Shown here piece by piece: positions 3,095 through 6,047 of a stretch of 6,047 nt of DNA (position 1 is its first letter; each line of letters starts with the position of its first letter). The stretch is taken from positions 1 through 6,047 of the forward strand of contig CALBKB010000200.1 of the NCBI GenBank assembly GCA_937892635.1. The letters run 5' to 3'. The notes under the pieces are model-generated. The model did not search any database. It worked only from the letters and a program-made list of their open reading frames with translations, and was not told the origin of the DNA. The position numbers were made by a program, and so were the translations under genes. This DNA is from an uncultured Clostridia bacterium. GTDB taxonomy: Bacteria > Bacillota > Clostridia > Oscillospirales > UMGS1783.

Positions 3095-6047
3095 ATGCGC
3101 AAAGTTACGAAAATATTATTAAAGGCACTATCAGTCACACTTTTGTTTCTGATATTTTCTCCTATTGTGCTTACTTTGCTCATCGATTTACCCTCGGTTC
3201 AGAACTATTTAGTCGATCGTGCAACTGCATTTTTGTCAAAGAAAATGGAGACTACGGTCTCGATCGGTAAAATTCGTCTTGGAGCATTGGGTAGCCTGCG
3301 TGTCGAAGGTCTTTATGTGGAGGATTACCAGCAGGATACGCTGCTCTATGTGGATAACTTGAAGGTATTCCTTTCGGGCCTTAATGGCGGCAACGGACTC
3401 ACGCTGCGTAACGGTACCATCTCGGGTGCTCACCTCAATATCCGCGAGACTCCCGAGGGGGAGATGAACATCAAGCAGGTGGTCGAGCACCTGAAAGGTA
3501 ATGGCAAGGGTAACTTCTCGTTGGCGATCAATCGTGCCGAAATTTCCGATTTCCGATTTGAATTATTCCGTAACGACACCTCGCACCGCGAGCGTGGCGG
3601 TATCGACTGGTCGGCAATGCAAATTTACAACGCTGAGGTTCGTGATTTCTTGATCGACGGCGATTCGATTGCGGTGCGATTGGATCGAATGGCATTTGAC
3701 GAACGTAGCGGAATACGTATCGACGATGTTTCGACCGATTGGCTTTCGGTGGTGTCGGGACGTATGCGCTTTGCCGATCTGCATTTGCAGTCGGGTGCAA
3801 CCGAGATCAATATGCCGATGCTTACGATCATTGGCAATGGCTGGGAGGAGTATTCGGACTACATCAATAAGGTGGTGATGGATATCGAGGCCGAGGATTC
3901 GCAGATTGACTTTGCGACGATTGGCTATTTCGCGCCGCAGATTGCTCATTGGCGCACGCAACTCACCGATGTCGAGCTACGAGGACGAGGTACGGTGGCC
4001 GATATGGCGGGTCGCATTGAGCACGCCGAGCTGGGCAAGCAGACCGCCGTGGCGGTAGATTTCCGTATGGTGGGACTGCCCGAAGTGGAGCGCACACGCT
4101 TCACGTTCGATATCGAGCAACTTTCGACCAACATCGACGACGCGATGGCGGTGATGAACGATCTGACGGGACGCGCGTTGCCGGCCAATATGCAAAAGAT
4201 GTTGGCACGAGCTGAGCAGATCGAACTGACGGGCGAATTTGATGGTCGCTTGAAGGCGTTTGACGCCGAGGCGGTAATCTCAACCGCACTTGGTGCAATC
4301 GACGGTCGAATGAAGATGGAGGAGGGTGCGTCGAAGGGACGTAGTCGCTTTACGGGTGATGTTGCAACGACGAATTTCGATCTTGCGGGTCTGTTGGCGA
4401 TGAAGAAGTTGGGGCGCGTGAGTCTCGCGGCCGATCTCGATGGTGCGATGGGAGGCGGTCAGTTCGTGGCAAACATTGACGGTCGCGTGCCGCTGCTCGA
4501 CTTTAACGACTATCGCTACGATTCGATCTCGCTACGAGGTGAGATCGACAACCGTCGATTTACGGGTGTGATTGGTAGCGACGACCACAATCTCGATTTC
4601 GATTTCAATGGTGAGGTCGATTTCAATAGCGAGGTGCCGCGCTACGACTTTGCATTGCAACTGGATCGTGCCGACCTGCACGCGCTGAACTTTAATCGCC
4701 GCGATTCGCTCTCGGTGCTCGGAGCGCGACTGACAGCCAAGGGCGCGGGCAACTCGATTGATAATCTGAACGGAACGTTGGTGATTGACGAGGCCGAGTA
4801 TGTCGGTATGAAGGATACGATCCGCACCACAGCGTTGCGTTTGCAGGGCCAGAATAGCGAGGCCAGCAAATATATGGCTCTCAGTTCCGATTTTGTCGAT
4901 GCGACGTTCCGTAGCCGACTGAGTTACAAGACCATTTTCGAATACCTGAAAGATGGTCTGTTTGCCTATCTGCCGTCGCTGACTCACGACGAGGGGCACG
5001 TCCATCGCCACGCAACCGACGAAATAGGCAGTGTCGATCGTTACTCGCTGTTGTCGGTCAACTTGAAGAACACGTCCGAACTCTCGGAGGCCATTTTGTC
5101 GGGGTTGCAGATTGCCGATAACACCGAACTGTCGTTTATGTTCAATCCCGATAACGACCGCTTTACGCTCCGACTGACCTCAGACTACATCGAGCGCAAC
5201 AATATGATGGCGACCAAGATCAATCTGAATGCCAACAACAGCTACGATTCGCTGGCGCTCTACTTGCGTTCGGAGGATCTCTATCTGCGCCAATTCAATA
5301 TGCCCGATCTGTCGGTGCAGGCGGGTGCCAAGAACAACCACGTGTCGCTGTCGGCAGGCTTCAATAATGCTGCACAGTCGGTGTCGGCGTTGTTGGGTGT
5401 CGATGCTGTGATAGCTCGCAATGAGGACGGCACGCGACGCATCTCGCTCGACCTGAAACCGTCGAATATTCGTCAGGGCGATCAAACGTGGTATATCGGT
5501 GCCAATAAGATAATCTATAATCCGCGACATATCTCGATTGATCGCTTTATGGTGCGCAACGACGAACAGTCGCTGATGCTCGATGGTGTGGCGTCGCAAC
5601 AGATGGCCGACTCGGTGGTTCTCTCGTTGCGAAATTTCGACCTCGCACCCGTAACTCAACTGCTCGAAAGTATTGGAGGCTACCGCATTGAGGGTACGAG
5701 CGACGGTCGCGCGGTGATGCACTCGGCATTGAAGGGCGGTCGAATCGACGGTAATATACTGCTCGACGGTGTTGAGGTGAATGATATGGCAGTGCCGCCG
5801 TTGCAGGTATTGGCACGTTGGGATATGCAGCGCAATCGTGCGCGATTGTTGTTGGCTGACCGAATGAAACAGGATACGGTTATTCGTGGTTACTATGCTC
5901 CCGACTCGAAGCGCTACTTCATCGAGGCGGGTATCGATAAGATTCCGATGCGGCTGATCGAACCATTCTTGACGGGTGTGATCTCGGGCACGAAGGGAAC
6001 GGCCGATGCTAAGTTGCAATTTATGGGACGAGGACGCGAGGCCGATC
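3095..6047 (+). CDS. tamB: TamB / AsmA-like translocation-assembly module protein, N-terminal part
   Basis: The plus-strand frame is open for 984 codons and leaves the window without a stop. Bacteroidetes homologues are roughly 1,400-1,700 aa, so the C-terminal TamB (DUF490) domain, the part inserted near the outer membrane, is not visible. The start MRKVTKILLK is followed by one hydrophobic anchor (about residues 7-30). After it comes the family hallmark: SVQNYLVDRATAFLSKK, VSIGKIRLG and VEGLYVEDYQQDTLLYVD (residues 34-88). The rest is long, repetitive alternating beta sequence rich in Asp/Arg, fitting the hydrophobic-groove 'bridge' fold of AsmA-like lipid-transport proteins. The expected place is inner-membrane anchored and spanning the periplasm; the role is outer-membrane protein assembly or phospholipid transport. 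I chose 3095 because it gives a normal signal anchor and a short leader after the promoter box; the ATG at 3080 adds only MTEVT. Codons are GC-rich (CGC, CTG, TCG), and several long antisense ORFs are side effects of this. Confidence 0.88.
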   Translation, partial: MRKVTKILLKALSVTLLFLIFSPIVLTLLIDLPSVQNYLVDRATAFLSKKMETTVSIGKIRLGALGSLRVEGLYVEDYQQDTLLYVDNLKVFLSGLNGGNGLTLRNGTISGAHLNIRETPEGEMNIKQVVEHLKGNGKGNFSLAINRAEISDFRFELFRNDTSHRERGGIDWSAMQIYNAEVRDFLIDGDSIAVRLDRMAFDERSGIRIDDVSTDWLSVVSGRMRFADLHLQSGATEINMPMLTIIGNGWEEYSDYINKVVMDIEAEDSQIDFATIGYFAPQIAHWRTQLTDVELRGRGTVADMAGRIEHAELGKQTAVAVDFRMVGLPEVERTRFTFDIEQLSTNIDDAMAVMNDLTGRALPANMQKMLARAEQIELTGEFDGRLKAFDAEAVISTALGAIDGRMKMEEGASKGRSRFTGDVATTNFDLAGLLAMKKLGRVSLAADLDGAMGGGQFVANIDGRVPLLDFNDYRYDSISLRGEIDNRRFTGVIGSDDHNLDFDFNGEVDFNSEVPRYDFALQLDRADLHALNFNRRDSLSVLGARLTAKGAGNSIDNLNGTLVIDEAEYVGMKDTIRTTALRLQGQNSEASKYMALSSDFVDATFRSRLSYKTIFEYLKDGLFAYLPSLTHDEGHVHRHATDEIGSVDRYSLLSVNLKNTSELSEAILSGLQIADNTELSFMFNPDNDRFTLRLTSDYIERNNMMATKINLNANNSYDSLALYLRSEDLYLRQFNMPDLSVQAGAKNNHVSLSAGFNNAAQSVSALLGVDAVIARNEDGTRRISLDLKPSNIRQGDQTWYIGANKIIYNPRHISIDRFMVRNDEQSLMLDGVASQQMADSVVLSLRNFDLAPVTQLLESIGGYRIEGTSDGRAVMHSALKGGRIDGNILLDGVEVNDMAVPPLQVLARWDMQRNRARLLLADRMKQDTVIRGYYAPDSKRYFIEAGIDKIPMRLIEPFLTGVISGTKGTADAKLQFMGRGREAD

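Noticed and set aside
3563..3961. 132-codon open frame on the minus strand, with overlapping smaller ones in 3528-4298
   Set aside because: Shadows of tamB; no family resemblance and no ribosome site of note.
4532..5011. 159-codon open frame on the minus strand
   Set aside because: Antisense to tamB with no domain, and its low-complexity Ile/Glu run mirrors the Asp/Phe-rich tamB stretch near 4590-4620.
5180..6019. 279-codon open frame on the minus strand
   Set aside because: It is entirely antisense to tamB. Its sequence is rich in His, Arg, Gln and Ile with no recognisable domain, as expected from reading GC-rich tamB codons backwards.

Overview
The window looks like DNA of Bacteroidales type, but it is interrupted near its left third by a patch of low-GC, Firmicutes-like gene fragments. 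Evidence for Bacteroidales is a partial secreted protein of the type IX secretion (T9SS) style on the left, a Bacteroidetes-like TsaD, and a long TamB-family gene preceded by a TAnnTTTG promoter box. Neither large gene at the window edges closes inside the window: one runs off the left end on the minus strand, the other off the right end on the plus strand.

Layout: (1) 1-1672, minus strand, holds 557 codons of a secreted multidomain protein: adhesin/lectin-like jellyroll, CARDB-like Ig fold, thioredoxin-fold Omp28-like domain with a CFPC motif, and the start of a fibronectin type III domain. Its signal peptide reads in frame up to about 1705, where the sequence stops matching a normal gene start. 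(2) About 1706-1822, plus strand, holds a strong Shine-Dalgarno site and the first 34 codons of a small P-loop kinase (FlaR/topology-modulation-like), cut off in mid-domain. (3) About 1827-1991, minus strand, holds the first 55 codons of a metallophosphoesterase, cut off at the same spot as the kinase but from the other side. (4) 1995-3023, minus strand, is an intact tsaD (342 aa). (5) 3024-3094 is a short divergent promoter region with a perfect 23-bp AT-rich palindrome. (6) 3095-6047, plus strand, holds the first 984 codons of a TamB/AsmA-like envelope protein.

Functionally, tsaD (tRNA t6A modification) and tamB (outer-membrane biogenesis or lipid transport) are divergent housekeeping genes. 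The metallophosphoesterase fragment sits 3 nt after the tsaD stop, with its ribosome site inside the last tsaD codons, so it reads as the second gene of a tsaD operon.

I do not see a new biological system. The most notable signal is the cluster of sharp junctions between 1703 and about 1827 (perhaps also near 2040), where three unrelated genes are each cut without scars. Base composition and ribosome-site style change there too. A chimeric contig or a very recent rearrangement explains this best, so gene neighbourhood across 1700-2040 should not be trusted without read support.
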